Positions 38,896 through 49,793 are shown, numbered from the stretch's first letter. The stretch is DNA of 64,000 nucleotides from Ahrensia kielensis DSM 5890 (GCF_000374465.1 NZ_KB894528.1:237127-301126), one strand, 5' to 3'. Notes: generated by a model from the sequence alone, not told the origin. Numbers and translations are program-made.

Positions 38896-39519
38896 TTACT
38901 CAGAATCAGCTTCTGGTGCGGCTTCTTCAGCAACATCATTTGATCTTTTGCGACGTGGACGATCATCATCTTCATCTTCGAAGTCAGCAAGTGATTCGAA
39001 TTTCTCATCGTTTTCACCGTAGATCGCATCAGCAGATGAAAGATCTTCACCAGTTTCCTGACGCTCAGCTTCATCAGCTGTACGAGCAATGTTAAGTGTG
39101 ATCGTTGTTTCGACTTCTGGGTGAAGTGTCAACGAAATCTCCACAAGGCCGATTGTCTTAATTGGTGTTTTAAGATCGACTTGGTTGCGAGAAACTTTAT
39201 GGCCTTCTGCCGCAAGAAACTCAGAAATGTCACGTGTAGAAACAGAACCGTAAAGCTGACCTGTTTCACCAGCAGAGCGAACAAACACGAATGTTTTGCC
39301 GTCGAGGCCTTTTGAAATTTCTTCAGCAGCGCCTTTGCGCTCATCGTTACGTGCAACGATTTCGGCACGCTGTGCTTCAAACACTTCGCGGTTTGCTGCG
39401 TTTGCGCGTAGTGCACGGCCTGTTGGTAAAAGAAAGTTACGTGCAAAACCTGGCTTTACAGTAACTTCGTCGCCAATAGCGCCAAGCTTGGCGATACGTT
39501 CAAGAAGAATAACTTTCAT
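38896..39519 (-). CDS. rplI: Ribosomal protein L9
   Basis: Large-subunit protein that binds 23S rRNA. The start [19 protein letters not shown] and [16 protein letters not shown] are diagnostic. At 207 residues it is longer than the 150 or so of E. coli L9. The extra C-terminus (about residues 155-207) is acidic with a basic patch (RPRRKRS) and is typical of alphaproteobacterial L9. It follows the DUF2232 gene after 24 bases. Confidence 0.95.
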   Translation of the reverse strand: MKVILLERIAKLGAIGDEVTVKPGFARNFLLPTGRALRANAANREVFEAQRAEIVARNDERKGAAEEISKGLDGKTFVFVRSAGETGQLYGSVSTRDISEFLAAEGHKVSRNQVDLKTPIKTIGLVEISLTLHPEVETTITLNIARTADEAERQETGEDLSSADAIYGENDEKFESLADFEDEDDDRPRRKRSNDVAEEAAPEADSE

Positions 39520-39543
39520 AATATTGAACCTTTCTCGTTCTAT

Positions 39544-40506
39544 CTATTCATTTGAATTGTTATGAGGTGGATTGGAAATCGGCATATTGCGCGCGAGCGA
39601 AAACAGGCCAATCAAGAACATTAAAAACGGCGGTAACATTGTGAGTACCGTCGCAAAATATAAAACAAACATGCCAAATGGGCGCCATGCGCGGCCGCGT
39701 GAATAGGCATGAAATAGTGCAAAGCCCGAAAGCATGAAGCCAGCTGCTAGGCCGCCCAAAATCGCGCTGGCACCAAGGCCTGCAGCGCCGCCAATCAATG
39801 AAAGTAAAGCAGCAATGCCAAAGGGGATAAGCGACGGCTTTGGCATCCGCATAGCTGTTGGGAAATCATCTGATGGGCGCTTTAGCTGACCAGAGGTCGC
39901 CGTAATTTTTATCGCAATGTAAAGATTGCCAATCATCACGCAGGTCCACATTAAGGGCTGCATGAATGGCATCATGCCCACAATCGCTGCATCAAACTGA
40001 GTGCGCGCTTCTGGTGAAAATGCAAAATCAGGATTGTTGATCTGAAGATTGGCAACAAGTTCGTCAAGAACAGGTTTCATAAGCTCTGGGCCATAATTAA
40101 TGGCGATACCAATAATGATAAAAGCTGCGCCAATCATCAGGCACATACGAAATAGGACGTCGGCAAATGGAAACCAGACAAGCTTGCCCTGTGGGCCGCC
40201 AATTTCTTCTGCTGGACGTGAAAGCGTCATCCAATAGGCGCAAGCTGCAGCGGGAAGGGCGGTGGTCAAAACAACAAACAGCGCTGTCATTTCATTTGCA
40301 ATGACAAAAACCGCGATCGTCGCAACAAAGGTCGCAATGATTGATGCAGCAAGGCTCCATCCGAGGCCAGCGACCATAATCGGAACAGCAGAGAGCAGAT
40401 AAAGCAGAATGGATAGACCTGAACCGGTCGCAACACCAAGGCACAACAAAGCTGTCGCAGCACCTGCGATCAACCCAATCATAATGTCTTGGCCGTTAAT
40501 GTTCAT
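39544..40506 (-). CDS. DUF2232 membrane protein
   Basis: Hydrophobic protein of 320 residues with about eight predicted membrane segments. It is found next to the S6-S18-L9 genes in alphaproteobacteria, and related proteins in Firmicutes (YybS) also lie near rplI. Function unknown. The ATG at 40506 gives MNINGQDIMIGLIAGAATALL. It lies downstream of the rpsR terminator at 40631-40660, so it probably has its own promoter with rplI. Confidence 0.88.
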   Translation of the reverse strand: MNINGQDIMIGLIAGAATALLCLGVATGSGLSILLYLLSAVPIMVAGLGWSLAASIIATFVATIAVFVIANEMTALFVVLTTALPAAACAYWMTLSRPAEEIGGPQGKLVWFPFADVLFRMCLMIGAAFIIIGIAINYGPELMKPVLDELVANLQINNPDFAFSPEARTQFDAAIVGMMPFMQPLMWTCVMIGNLYIAIKITATSGQLKRPSDDFPTAMRMPKPSLIPFGIAALLSLIGGAAGLGASAILGGLAAGFMLSGFALFHAYSRGRAWRPFGMFVLYFATVLTMLPPFLMFLIGLFSLARNMPISNPPHNNSNE

Positions 40507-40630
40507 TTCGCTGTCCTGCTATCGAGCAGTTAGAGGTGATGTCACCCCAACTCGGAATTTTCGCATATCTGTTTGGTCGAAGCAGATAGGCGGTGTGATT
40601 ATTGTGTTTCTCGTGAGTGCCGAACACACA

Positions 40631-40660
40631 AGAGAAAAGCTCGGCGGCAAGCCGCCGAGC
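40631..40660 (-). terminator. Rho-independent terminator after rpsF-rpsR
   Basis: GCTCGGCGGC (40639-40648) and GCCGCCGAGC (40651-40660) are a perfect ten-base inverted repeat. On the minus strand they are followed by TTTTCTCTT. It lies nine bases after the rpsR stop and separates the S6-S18 transcript from DUF2232-rplI. Confidence 0.85.
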
Positions 40661-40669
40661 AATAGTATA

Positions 40670-40918
40670 TTAGCCTACTACGTAAGGTAGCAAACCAAGG
40701 AAACGTGCGCGTTTAATTGCTTTTGCAAGCTCGCGCTGTTTCTTCATGCTCACAGCTGTGATGCGTGAAGGAATGATTTTGCCGCGCTCAGAAACGTAAC
40801 GCTGAAGCAATTTCACGTCTTTATAATCGATCTTTGGAGAGTTTGCTCCAGAGAACGGGCATGTCTTACGACGACGGTGAAACGGGCGACGTGTAGGAAG
40901 CTGATTAATATCTATCAT
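40670..40918 (-). CDS. rpsR: Ribosomal protein S18
   Basis: Small-subunit protein of 82 residues that pairs with S6 in the platform. [19 protein letters not shown] and [20 protein letters not shown] are diagnostic. The Cys in RRKTCPFSG is part of the N-terminal zinc-type ribbon of some S18 proteins, of which only one Cys remains here. It starts two bases after the rpsF stop. Confidence 0.97.
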   Translation of the reverse strand: MIDINQLPTRRPFHRRRKTCPFSGANSPKIDYKDVKLLQRYVSERGKIIPSRITAVSMKKQRELAKAIKRARFLGLLPYVVG

Positions 40919-40920
40919 GA

Positions 40921-41328
40921 TTAGTTATCACCTTTGTCTTCGCGCGGAGCACGTGCAGGGCGGTCACCACGATCATTGCCACGTGGGCCGCGATCATCAC
41001 GGTCGCTACCGCGTTTCATCATTGCTGAAGGGCCTTCTTCGTGCGCATCAACTTTAATAGTCATGTAGCGAAGAATGTCTTCATGAATGCGCATTTGGCG
41101 CTCGAGTTCATGAATAGCTGCACCAGGTGCAGTAACGTCCATGATCACGAAATGTGCTTTGCGGTTTTTCTTGATGCGGTACTGAAGAGATTTCAGTCCC
41201 CAGCCTTCAACACGGCCGATTGTACCACCGTTTGCTTCCAAAACACCTTTCCAGTGTTGTGTTAGCTCTTCAACTTGCTGCGCAGAAATATCCTGACGTG
41301 CAAGAAATGTGTGCTCGTATAAAGCCAT
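40921..41328 (-). CDS. rpsF: Ribosomal protein S6
   Basis: Small-subunit protein that binds S18 and the 16S rRNA central domain. The start is the ATG at 41328 ([15 protein letters not shown]), with GAAAGGAAAGG upstream. The frame open to 41457 lies in the leader and is not coding. The 135-residue protein ends in a tail rich in Arg, Asp and Gly (for example [15 protein letters not shown]), seen in alphaproteobacterial S6. Confidence 0.95.
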   Translation of the reverse strand: MALYEHTFLARQDISAQQVEELTQHWKGVLEANGGTIGRVEGWGLKSLQYRIKKNRKAHFVIMDVTAPGAAIHELERQMRIHEDILRYMTIKVDAHEEGPSAMMKRGSDRDDRGPRGNDRGDRPARAPREDKGDN

Positions 41329-41513
41329 TTTATGCCTTTCCTTTCGTTGCTGCTGTTCAGCGCGAAGCCTCCGCAACCAGATCCGCCACAAATGTGGTAG
41401 GAAAGGTGCTTTGATCTCGGTATGGGTCGAGAGCGGGAACACGGGAGGCGAACACAATCAATGTTCAATAGCCAAAAGGCCACCCTCCGTTCAGCCCCCG
41501 GCTGATCAGCAAT
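41329..41513 (-). promoter_or_regulatory. Long structured rpsF leader, candidate S6:S18 autoregulatory region
   Basis: About 185 bases lie between the inferred transcription start near 41513 and the rpsF ATG. On the minus strand there is GGCCA...TGGCC enclosing GCTGATCAGC, and nearer the gene GTTGC...GCAAC enclosing GCTGAACAGC. Autoregulatory S6:S18-binding leaders are known before rpsF in many bacteria. Whether this is one is inferred from position and structure only. No open frame of coding character is present. Confidence 0.4.
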
Positions 41514-41519
41514 GGCCGC

Positions 41520-41547
41520 CTTATACAGTTTTTATACCGTAGTGCAA
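41520..41547 (-). promoter_or_regulatory. Candidate promoter of rpsF-rpsR
   Basis: On the minus strand TTGCAC (41542-41547), a 16-base spacer and TATAAG (41520-41525) resemble a housekeeping sigma promoter. An overlapping TATAAA lies in the spacer. From here to the nucleoside hydrolase at 41636 the sequence shows nothing else. Confidence 0.5.
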
Positions 41548-41635
41548 GGGGAGAGCGCTAAGTCTTGCGCGCTGAAATAGGCGCAATTTCTAAAACCAGA
41601 TTGTAACAGATTATAAATAGCGATAACAGCGCTGC

Positions 41636-42547
41636 ATGAAAATGATTATTGATACAGATCCAGGCGTTGATGATGTGATCGCGATAGCGCTTGCACATGC
41701 CATGCCGGACATTGAGCTTGTCGGCCTAACGACAATATTTGGCAACACATTTGTGGGGCAGTCGAGCCGCAATGCACGCTATTTAGCTGGATTGCTGGGC
41801 GCTGATGTGCCCGTGGCGCAGGGCGCCAGCCTGCCTTATGGCGAAGAAGCATATGAACCTGCACCGCATGTGCACGGGCCCGAAGGTTTTGGCGATATTA
41901 TTGATGTGCCTGAGATCGGTGCCAATATTGATGAGACCGCTGCCGCGTTTTTGGTGCGTATGGCGCGCGAAAACAAAGGCGAGCTCGCGGTCTGCGCGAT
42001 AGGGCCATTAACAAATATTGCCGACGCTCTGCGGTTGGATGATTCTTTTGCTTCCAATCTTAAAGAACTTGTCCTTATGGGCGGTGCATTTGAGCATGCC
42101 GGCAATATTACAGAACATGCCGAAGCCAATATTTTTCATGATGCACGTGCTGCAGATGAGGTTTTTGCATCCGATTTAGAGATCAAAATGGTTGGCTTGA
42201 ATGCAACCATGCAGACATTGATGAAGTCGGACGACTTTATAGCGCTTGCGAAAGAGTCGCCGAAAATTGGGGGCTTTATTAGCCGCATCACGCCGTTCTA
42301 CCTGCAGTTCTACCGCGATGTGGTCAATGCTGATGGATGCGCCATGCATGACGCTGCAGCCGTGTTGTGCTGCACAAACCCTGAGCGCTTTGACTTTCAC
42401 CGTTCCGGTTTGCGCGTGAGCTTGGATGAAACAAATTACGGCGCAACCATTGCCGATGAAAACCGCAAGCCTGTTGCCATCGCGATGAATATTGATGCGC
42501 CATGGGCGCTATCAACACTCAAAACTGAAATTTCACGGTTGGACTAA
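41636..42547 (+). CDS. Inosine-uridine preferring nucleoside hydrolase family protein
   Basis: Splits ribonucleosides to base and ribose. The calcium-binding DTDPGVDD motif is at residues 6-13. The rest of the site includes LMGGAFEHAGNITEHAEANIF and the C-terminal DGCAMHDAAAV. The 303-residue length is normal. The nucleoside preference cannot be read from sequence. Either Met1 or Met3 may be the start. It is divergent from rpsF. Confidence 0.93.
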   Translation: MKMIIDTDPGVDDVIAIALAHAMPDIELVGLTTIFGNTFVGQSSRNARYLAGLLGADVPVAQGASLPYGEEAYEPAPHVHGPEGFGDIIDVPEIGANIDETAAAFLVRMARENKGELAVCAIGPLTNIADALRLDDSFASNLKELVLMGGAFEHAGNITEHAEANIFHDARAADEVFASDLEIKMVGLNATMQTLMKSDDFIALAKESPKIGGFISRITPFYLQFYRDVVNADGCAMHDAAAVLCCTNPERFDFHRSGLRVSLDETNYGATIADENRKPVAIAMNIDAPWALSTLKTEISRLD

Positions 42548-42560
42548 TCCAGCCGTGAAT

Positions 42561-42848
42561 TTAGTTATTGTCTGGGTCTCGTTCTGCACGCACGACCATC
42601 ATGAACACTTGTGCGCATAATATAAGTGTCGGCACCGCGATGATCGCAGATTCAATCATTGTCGCCTTCGTGCTTAAGTGAAAGAGACCGGCTGTACAAA
42701 AGACAATTGCTGCTGCCGCGCAGAAAATTTGACTGGCAATAAATGTAAAGCCGCCAAATATTCGCAATATGAGATCGAAGGTAAATTTTGCAGGTGCGCC
42801 CGTTTGGGTAATGATTTGTGTCGTCACGGATTGAAGCCCTATTAGCAA
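42561..42848 (-). CDS. Small predicted membrane protein
   Basis: A 95-residue frame with two to three hydrophobic segments (LILRIFGGFTFIASQIFCAAAAIVF and a second near residues 68-84) and a polar tail ending ERDPDNN. The pattern is consistent with a membrane protein, but the start is a TTG at 42848 or a GTG at 42827, and no family is recognised. A shorter frame on the same strand overlaps it. It is convergent with the nucleoside hydrolase. Confidence 0.5.
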   Translation of the reverse strand: MLIGLQSVTTQIITQTGAPAKFTFDLILRIFGGFTFIASQIFCAAAAIVFCTAGLFHLSTKATMIESAIIAVPTLILCAQVFMMVVRAERDPDNN

Positions 42849-42934
42849 TCACCGAAATGGGATTGGACGCTTAAATGATTGCCTCAATTACGGCATTTTT
42901 GGGGCTGAGCACAATATTCAAACAGGTGTTATTT

Positions 42935-42974
42935 AAAAAAAAAGACCTCCCACTATTTTAACAATAGGGGGAGG
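42935..42974 (-). terminator. Rho-independent terminator of the chemoreceptor gene
   Basis: CCTCCC at 42946-42951 pairs with GGGAGG at 42969-42974. The inner bases CTATT and AATAG extend the stem past one mismatch. On the minus strand it ends in a run of nine T. It follows the chemoreceptor stop by 45 bases. Confidence 0.85.
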
Positions 42975-43018
42975 CAAAGTGCTTGCTGTTTAAGTGCAAC
43001 TGGGAGTTATATTCGTAT

Positions 43019-44842
<1,824 letters not shown>

Positions 44843-44945
44843 CTAAATGTCAGGCGTTAAATGCAAAAACATGCCTGATGGCGGTCGAGCTACTCATGTA
44901 GCGATTGAGGACAATCGTCGACGCTTTCAGTTGGACTGTTTTCGT

Positions 44946-44960
44946 TTAAAATTGTGTTAA
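44946..44960. promoter_or_regulatory. Candidate CtrA binding site upstream of the chemoreceptor
   Basis: TTAA (44946-44949), seven bases, TTAA (44957-44960) fits the full CtrA pattern TTAA-N7-TTAA. It lies 113 bases before the chemoreceptor start. Motility and chemotaxis genes are frequent CtrA targets in alphaproteobacteria. The region 44834-45077 also holds inverted repeats TCAGGC/GCCTGA (44850-44855, 44873-44878) and GCTAC/GTAGC (44889-44893, 44898-44902). Confidence 0.4.
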
Positions 44961-45021
44961 AAAGTTAACAAATTTAGCGCTTTGTGAAGAAGTAAATTGC
45001 ACTTGGTGATATGCCGAAACC

Positions 45022-45027
45022 TTGACA
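45022..45027 (+). promoter_or_regulatory. Consensus -35 hexamer upstream of fabD
   Basis: TTGACA matches the -35 consensus exactly and lies 50 bases before the fabD ATG. No good -10 is seen at the expected distance, so only the hexamer is claimed. Confidence 0.3.
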
Positions 45028-45077
45028 ATCCTTCACCATATCCTCATTGACCGCCAAAACCAGTGGAGCACTTATTC

Positions 45078-46025
45078 ATGACACTCGCATTTACATTCCC
45101 AGGGCAGGGCAGCCAAGCCGTTGGTATGGGCAAAGAACTTGCTGAGACTTACACCGAGGCAAAAGCGGTCTTTGATGAAGTTGATGAGGCTCTTGGTGAA
45201 AAGCTTTCTGCGACAATGTTTGACGGGCCAGAGGATGTATTGACACTCACCGCCAACGCGCAGCCTGCACTTATGGCTGTTTCTGTGGCTGTTGCCCGTG
45301 TTTTAGCGGCCAAAGGCTTTGATTTGAAATCCAAAGTTTCATTCGTTGCGGGGCATTCGCTTGGCGAATATGCCGCTCATGCAGCCGTTGGCACGTTCTC
45401 ACTGGCTGATACGGCACGTTTACTACGCATTAGAGGCAACGCGATGCAGGCGGCTGTACCTGTCGGTGTGGGCGCAATGGCTGCAATCATCGGCCTTGAA
45501 GATGACGCTGTGAAAGCAATTTGCACAAATGCCGCATCAGCAACATCAGGCGTTTGCCAGATCGCCAATGATAATGGTGGCGGTCAATTGGTCATCTCCG
45601 GCTCTAAAGTTGCTGTTGAAACAGCCGCTGAAGCTGCAAAAGAGGCTGGTGCTAAAAGAGCATTGTTATTGCCAGTATCTGCACCATTCCATTGTGCACT
45701 CATGCAGCCTGCCGCTGAAGCTATGGCAAAGGCGCTGGCAGAAGTCACTGCAAATGCACCCGTTGTGCCTGTTGTAACCAATGTTAATGTAGCGCCAGAA
45801 ACCGATCCGGCCGTGTTGACTGACCTTTTGGTTAAGCAGGTCACAGGGCAGGTGCGCTGGCGGGAGACTGTTGAATGGTTCGGTGCCAATGGCGTAACAA
45901 CGCTTGCTGAAATAGGCTCCGGTAAAGTCCTTACGGGCCTTGCGCGTAGAATAAACCGTGATCTTGCTGGCGTTGCCATCAACACACCTGCCGATATAGA
46001 AGCGTTTTTAGAAACGAACGCCTAA
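45078..46025 (+). CDS. fabD: Malonyl-CoA-ACP transacylase
   Basis: Loads malonyl onto AcpP for fatty-acid synthesis. The family start MTLAFTFPGQGSQAVGMG places the start at 45078, with GGAG nine bases upstream; the GTG-led frame to 45063 adds five residues. The nucleophile is Ser94 in AGHSLGEYAA, and the catalytic His lies in SAPFHCALMQPA. Predicted length is 315. It is followed by fabG after 19 bases. Confidence 0.97.
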   Translation: MTLAFTFPGQGSQAVGMGKELAETYTEAKAVFDEVDEALGEKLSATMFDGPEDVLTLTANAQPALMAVSVAVARVLAAKGFDLKSKVSFVAGHSLGEYAAHAAVGTFSLADTARLLRIRGNAMQAAVPVGVGAMAAIIGLEDDAVKAICTNAASATSGVCQIANDNGGGQLVISGSKVAVETAAEAAKEAGAKRALLLPVSAPFHCALMQPAAEAMAKALAEVTANAPVVPVVTNVNVAPETDPAVLTDLLVKQVTGQVRWRETVEWFGANGVTTLAEIGSGKVLTGLARRINRDLAGVAINTPADIEAFLETNA

Positions 46026-46044
46026 CAATAATTAGGGATATTAC

Positions 46045-46782
46045 ATGTTTGATCTTTCTGGTCGTAAAGCACTTGTTACTGGAGCATCTGGTGGAATAGG
46101 CGAGGCTGTCGCGCGTATTTTGCATGCACAAGGCGCCGTTGTCGCACTTCACGGCACACGTGAGGAGAAGCTGAAAGCTCTCGCTGATGATCTGGGCGAC
46201 CGGACACATGTGATGCCTGCTAACCTTAGCAATAAGGACGAAGTGGCAGCCTTAGCAGCTAAAGCTGAGGAGACACTTGAGGGTGTTGATATTCTTGTAA
46301 ACAATGCCGGCATTACACGCGATGGTTTGTTCGTGCGCATGTCAGATGACGATTGGGATGATGTTATCAACGTCAATTTGTCGTCTGTATTTCGCCTAAC
46401 ACGTGCTTTGACACACCCGATGATGCGCCGTCGATTCGGCCGAATTATCAATATCACGTCTATTGTTGGCGTAACTGGCAACCCAGGTCAGGCCAATTAT
46501 TGCGCGTCAAAAGCAGGTCTAATTGGTTTTTCCAAGTCATTGGCACAAGAAATTGCAACACGAAATGTCACCGTCAATTGTGTTGCTCCAGGCTTCATTG
46601 AAAGTGCTATGACAGAGAAGCTCAACGATAAGCAAAAAGATGCGATTATGGGTGCGATTCCGATGAAACGCATGGGAAAAGGGGACGAAATCGCCGCTTC
46701 TGTCGCATATTTGGCGAGTGACGAGGCAGCTTATATGACGGGGCAAACCCTGCATGTAAACGGCGGAATGGCTATGATTTAA
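46045..46782 (+). CDS. fabG: 3-oxoacyl-ACP reductase
   Basis: NADPH-dependent reduction of 3-oxoacyl-ACP in fatty-acid elongation. The cofactor motif TGASGGIGEAVA, NNAGITRDG, the catalytic Ser in ITSIVG and YCASKAG are in place. The 245-residue length is normal. AGGGAT precedes the ATG. It lies between fabD and acpP. Confidence 0.97.
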   Translation: MFDLSGRKALVTGASGGIGEAVARILHAQGAVVALHGTREEKLKALADDLGDRTHVMPANLSNKDEVAALAAKAEETLEGVDILVNNAGITRDGLFVRMSDDDWDDVINVNLSSVFRLTRALTHPMMRRRFGRIINITSIVGVTGNPGQANYCASKAGLIGFSKSLAQEIATRNVTVNCVAPGFIESAMTEKLNDKQKDAIMGAIPMKRMGKGDEIAASVAYLASDEAAYMTGQTLHVNGGMAMI

Positions 46783-46798
46783 TGCGTATTCATACGCA
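46783..46798 (+). repeat. Palindrome between fabG and acpP
   Basis: TGCGTAT-TC-ATACGCA is a perfect inverted repeat immediately after the fabG stop. No T run follows. It may be a weak terminator or part of the acpP promoter region. Confidence 0.45.
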
Positions 46799-46903
46799 AT
46801 AAAGCTGAAGAAAATTGTCGGTACTGTGCTAAAATTGCTTGATTAGCTTGCGCGGTACGGATAGTCACACTTGAACAGAAATTAAAAATTCGAGGACTCT
46901 GAA

Positions 46904-47140
46904 ATGAGCGATGTCGCAGAACGTGTAAAGAAAATTGTTGTTGAACACCTAGGTGTTGACGCGGACAAAGTGACAGAAGCAGCTAGCTTCATCGACGATC
47001 TTGGCGCTGATAGCTTGGACACTGTTGAGCTTGTTATGGCTTTTGAAGAAGAGTTTAGCGTTGAAATTCCTGACGATGCTGCTGAGACAATTCTCACTGT
47101 TGGCGACGCCGTGAAGTTCATCGAAAAAGCAAACGCTTAA
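46904..47140 (+). CDS. acpP: Acyl carrier protein
   Basis: Carries growing acyl chains on phosphopantetheine. The 78-residue protein has the attachment Ser37 in [17 protein letters not shown] and is acidic, as expected. GAGGA lies before the ATG. AcpS encoded at 3026-3430 is the probable modifying enzyme. Confidence 0.98.
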   Translation: MSDVAERVKKIVVEHLGVDADKVTEAASFIDDLGADSLDTVELVMAFEEEFSVEIPDDAAETILTVGDAVKFIEKANA

Positions 47141-47151
47141 TTGCGTTTTTT
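47131..47151 (+). terminator. Terminator-like hairpin spanning the acpP stop codon
   Basis: AAACGC (47131-47136), loop TTAATT containing the stop codon, GCGTTT (47143-47148), then TTT. A second dyad, GGCCGG (47156-47161) with CCGGCC (47176-47181), lies before fabF. Partial termination here would lower fabF relative to acpP. Confidence 0.5.
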
Positions 47152-47192
47152 GAGAGGCCGGTGCTTTAACGAGTTCCGGCCCTATTTGTGAT

Positions 47193-48461
47193 ATGTCCCT
47201 AAGACGCGTTGTTATTACCGGTGCTGGAATGGTGTCGCCTTTGGGCGCATCACTCGATAGTACTTGGTCCCGCCTGCTCAATGGTGAAAGCGCTGCAAAG
47301 CGTGTTGATACTTTTGAGACAGATGATCTGCCTGCAAAAATTGCTTGTGTTATGCCGCGAGGTGATGGCACCGGCGGTACGTATAATGCAGATGATTGGA
47401 TGGAGCCCAAGGAACAGCGCAAAGTCGATCAGTTTATTGTCTATGCAATTGCTGCTGCCGATCAAGCATTGGCCGATGCCGGCTGGAAGCCTGAAACGGA
47501 TGATGATTGTAACGCCACTGGCGTTTTGATTGGTTCGGGTATTGGCGGCATTGAAGGCATGGTTGAGGGCGGTATTGTGCTCAAAGAGCGCGGCCCACGA
47601 CGTCTTTCTCCATTTTTTGTACCGGGTCGCTTGATTAATCTTGCGAGCGGTTACGTTTCAATCAAGCACCAACTTCGTGGTCCTAACCATTCGGTTGTTA
47701 CAGCTTGTTCTACAGGTGCTCACGCTATTGGCGATGCTAGCCGTTTGGTCGCTTTAGGCGATGCAGATGTGATGGTCGCAGGTGGTACTGAATCGCCTAT
47801 TAGCCGCATTTCCCTTGCTGGTTTTGCTGCATGTCGCGCTTTATCCACATCTCGAAATGATGAGCCAGAAAAAGCATCGCGCCCTTATGATAAAGACCGT
47901 GACGGTTTTGTTATGGGCGAGGGTGCAGGCATTGTTGTGGTTGAAGAACTAGAACATGCACTGGCACGCGGCGCAAAAATCTATGCTGAAATTGTCGGTT
48001 ACGGCATGTCAGGTGACGCGTACCATATCACGGCACCATCTGCAGATGGTAATGGCGCGGAACGTTGTATGCGCGCTGCGCTAAAACGTGCAGGGCTTGA
48101 GCCATCTGACATTGATTATATCAATGCGCATGGCACATCGACAATGGCCGATACGATTGAACTTGCCGCTGTTGAGCGTTTGCTTGGTGAGCATGCCGAA
48201 AATGTATCCATGAGCTCGACGAAGTCGTCGATTGGTCATCTATTAGGCGCAGCAGGTGCCGTTGAAGCGATTTTCTGTGCTTTGGCTATCCGAGATCAAG
48301 TTGTTCCGCCTACCATCAATTTGGATAACCCCGAGGTTGAAACCAAGATTGATCTTGTGCCACATAAAAAGCGCGAGAGAAAAGTTGACGTTGCATTGTC
48401 CAACTCTTTTGGATTTGGTGGCACCAACGCTTCGCTGGTACTCAAGCGCTACGAAGGTTAA
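47193..48461 (+). CDS. fabF: 3-oxoacyl-ACP synthase II
   Basis: Condenses malonyl-ACP with acyl-ACP in chain elongation. The catalytic Cys lies in VVTACSTGAHAIGD, and the two His in NAHGTSTMADT and KSSIGHLLGAAG. The 422-residue length is normal for FabF. No obvious ribosome site precedes the ATG. It follows acpP in the standard order. Confidence 0.97.
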   Translation: MSLRRVVITGAGMVSPLGASLDSTWSRLLNGESAAKRVDTFETDDLPAKIACVMPRGDGTGGTYNADDWMEPKEQRKVDQFIVYAIAAADQALADAGWKPETDDDCNATGVLIGSGIGGIEGMVEGGIVLKERGPRRLSPFFVPGRLINLASGYVSIKHQLRGPNHSVVTACSTGAHAIGDASRLVALGDADVMVAGGTESPISRISLAGFAACRALSTSRNDEPEKASRPYDKDRDGFVMGEGAGIVVVEELEHALARGAKIYAEIVGYGMSGDAYHITAPSADGNGAERCMRAALKRAGLEPSDIDYINAHGTSTMADTIELAAVERLLGEHAENVSMSSTKSSIGHLLGAAGAVEAIFCALAIRDQVVPPTINLDNPEVETKIDLVPHKKRERKVDVALSNSFGFGGTNASLVLKRYEG

Positions 48462-48584
48462 AAGTTCTGTTTGATGAGTGCAATTAAGGGCGATTTTCCG
48501 CCACATTGCCTTTCTATCAACAGCTAACTCAGGCTATCTATTCTATTACGAACGACTCGAATTATGACGAGTCATTGTTAGAAT

Positions 48585-49793
48585 ATGAATTCATTGAAGG
48601 GCGTGAATGTGAACGATCATGTAAAGTTCGGCCGCACCAATAATAAAGCGAAACAACCAGCTGACGATCCCGTTGGCGCTAATGGTGGTTCTCGCACCGT
48701 GCCGCAATCAGCCAGTCAGGCAATTAAAGCCCAACCCGGTTTTGAACCGCCTAAGCGCAAACGTGCAAAAACATCGCGCAGCCAAGTCGTTGTATTTTTC
48801 CACTTTCTTTTCTCGACATTCGTTCTAGCGCTCGTGCTTTTGGCGGGTGTTTTCTATTATGGAAAAGTCCAGTTTGAAAAAGCAGGACCGCTTGAGCAGG
48901 CGATGAACTATACGGTGCGTAGCGGTTCAAGCATGACGCAGGTTGCCAATGGTCTTGATCGCCGTAACATCATTTCCGATGCTGAAGTGTTCAAATGGGG
49001 CTTGCGCGCCTATGGCAATGAAGAAGCATTGAAAGCAGGGGAGTTTGAAATTCCCCGCGGCGCGTCCATGAAAAAAGTCATGGAAACACTTGTCAGTGGC
49101 CGTGCTATTTTGCACCCGCTCACCATTGTTGAAGGCAACACAGTTTTCCAAGCGGCACAAAAAATTGCTGCTGATGAAACCCTTGTTGGAGATATGCCTG
49201 CTGAATTGCCACCAGAGGGCATGCTGATTGCAGACACCCAACGTTTTCAGCGCGGTATGACACGCACTGAGATTATTGCTCGGATGCAAGCACAGCAGGA
49301 AACGCTGATTGAGCAAGTCTGGGCAAAACGAGCGCCAGATCTTCCAATCGCTGATATCAATGAATTCGTAGCGCTTGCGTCAATCGTTGAAAAAGAAACT
49401 GGCGTTGCAGAAGAGCGTCCGCGCGTTGCAGCTGTGTTTATCAACCGCCTGCGCAAAGGCATGCGCTTACAGTCAGATCCGACAATTCTCTATGGTATAT
49501 TTGGCGGACAAGGGCGTCCAGAAGATCGCCCTATCTATAAATCAGATATCGAAAAACCGACGCCGTACAACACCTATACGATTGACGGCATACCGCCCGG
49601 TCCAATCGCAATTCCTGGCCGCGCCGCACTAGAGGCAGTCGCCAACCCTGCGCAAACGGAAGATTTGTATTTCGTTGCAGACGGTACAGGTGGCCATGTG
49701 TTCGCAAGCACGCTTGAACAGCACAATAAGAATGTTGCTAAATGGCGTGAGATTGAAAAACAACGCAGGGAAGCGCAGACCGATTCCAACTAA
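48585..49793 (+). CDS. mltG: Endolytic murein transglycosylase MltG
   Basis: Inner-membrane lytic transglycosylase that cuts nascent glycan strands and so helps set peptidoglycan chain length. After a basic, polar N-terminus comes a TM helix near 67-92, then a LysM-like part. The catalytic Glu lies in LASIVEKETGVAEERP, and LQSDPTILYG and TYTIDGIPPGPIAIPG follow. Length 402. The ATG at 48585 lacks a ribosome site; a GTG at 48609 has AAGGG seven bases upstream, so the start may be there. Confidence 0.94.
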   Translation: MNSLKGVNVNDHVKFGRTNNKAKQPADDPVGANGGSRTVPQSASQAIKAQPGFEPPKRKRAKTSRSQVVVFFHFLFSTFVLALVLLAGVFYYGKVQFEKAGPLEQAMNYTVRSGSSMTQVANGLDRRNIISDAEVFKWGLRAYGNEEALKAGEFEIPRGASMKKVMETLVSGRAILHPLTIVEGNTVFQAAQKIAADETLVGDMPAELPPEGMLIADTQRFQRGMTRTEIIARMQAQQETLIEQVWAKRAPDLPIADINEFVALASIVEKETGVAEERPRVAAVFINRLRKGMRLQSDPTILYGIFGGQGRPEDRPIYKSDIEKPTPYNTYTIDGIPPGPIAIPGRAALEAVANPAQTEDLYFVADGTGGHVFASTLEQHNKNVAKWREIEKQRREAQTDSN

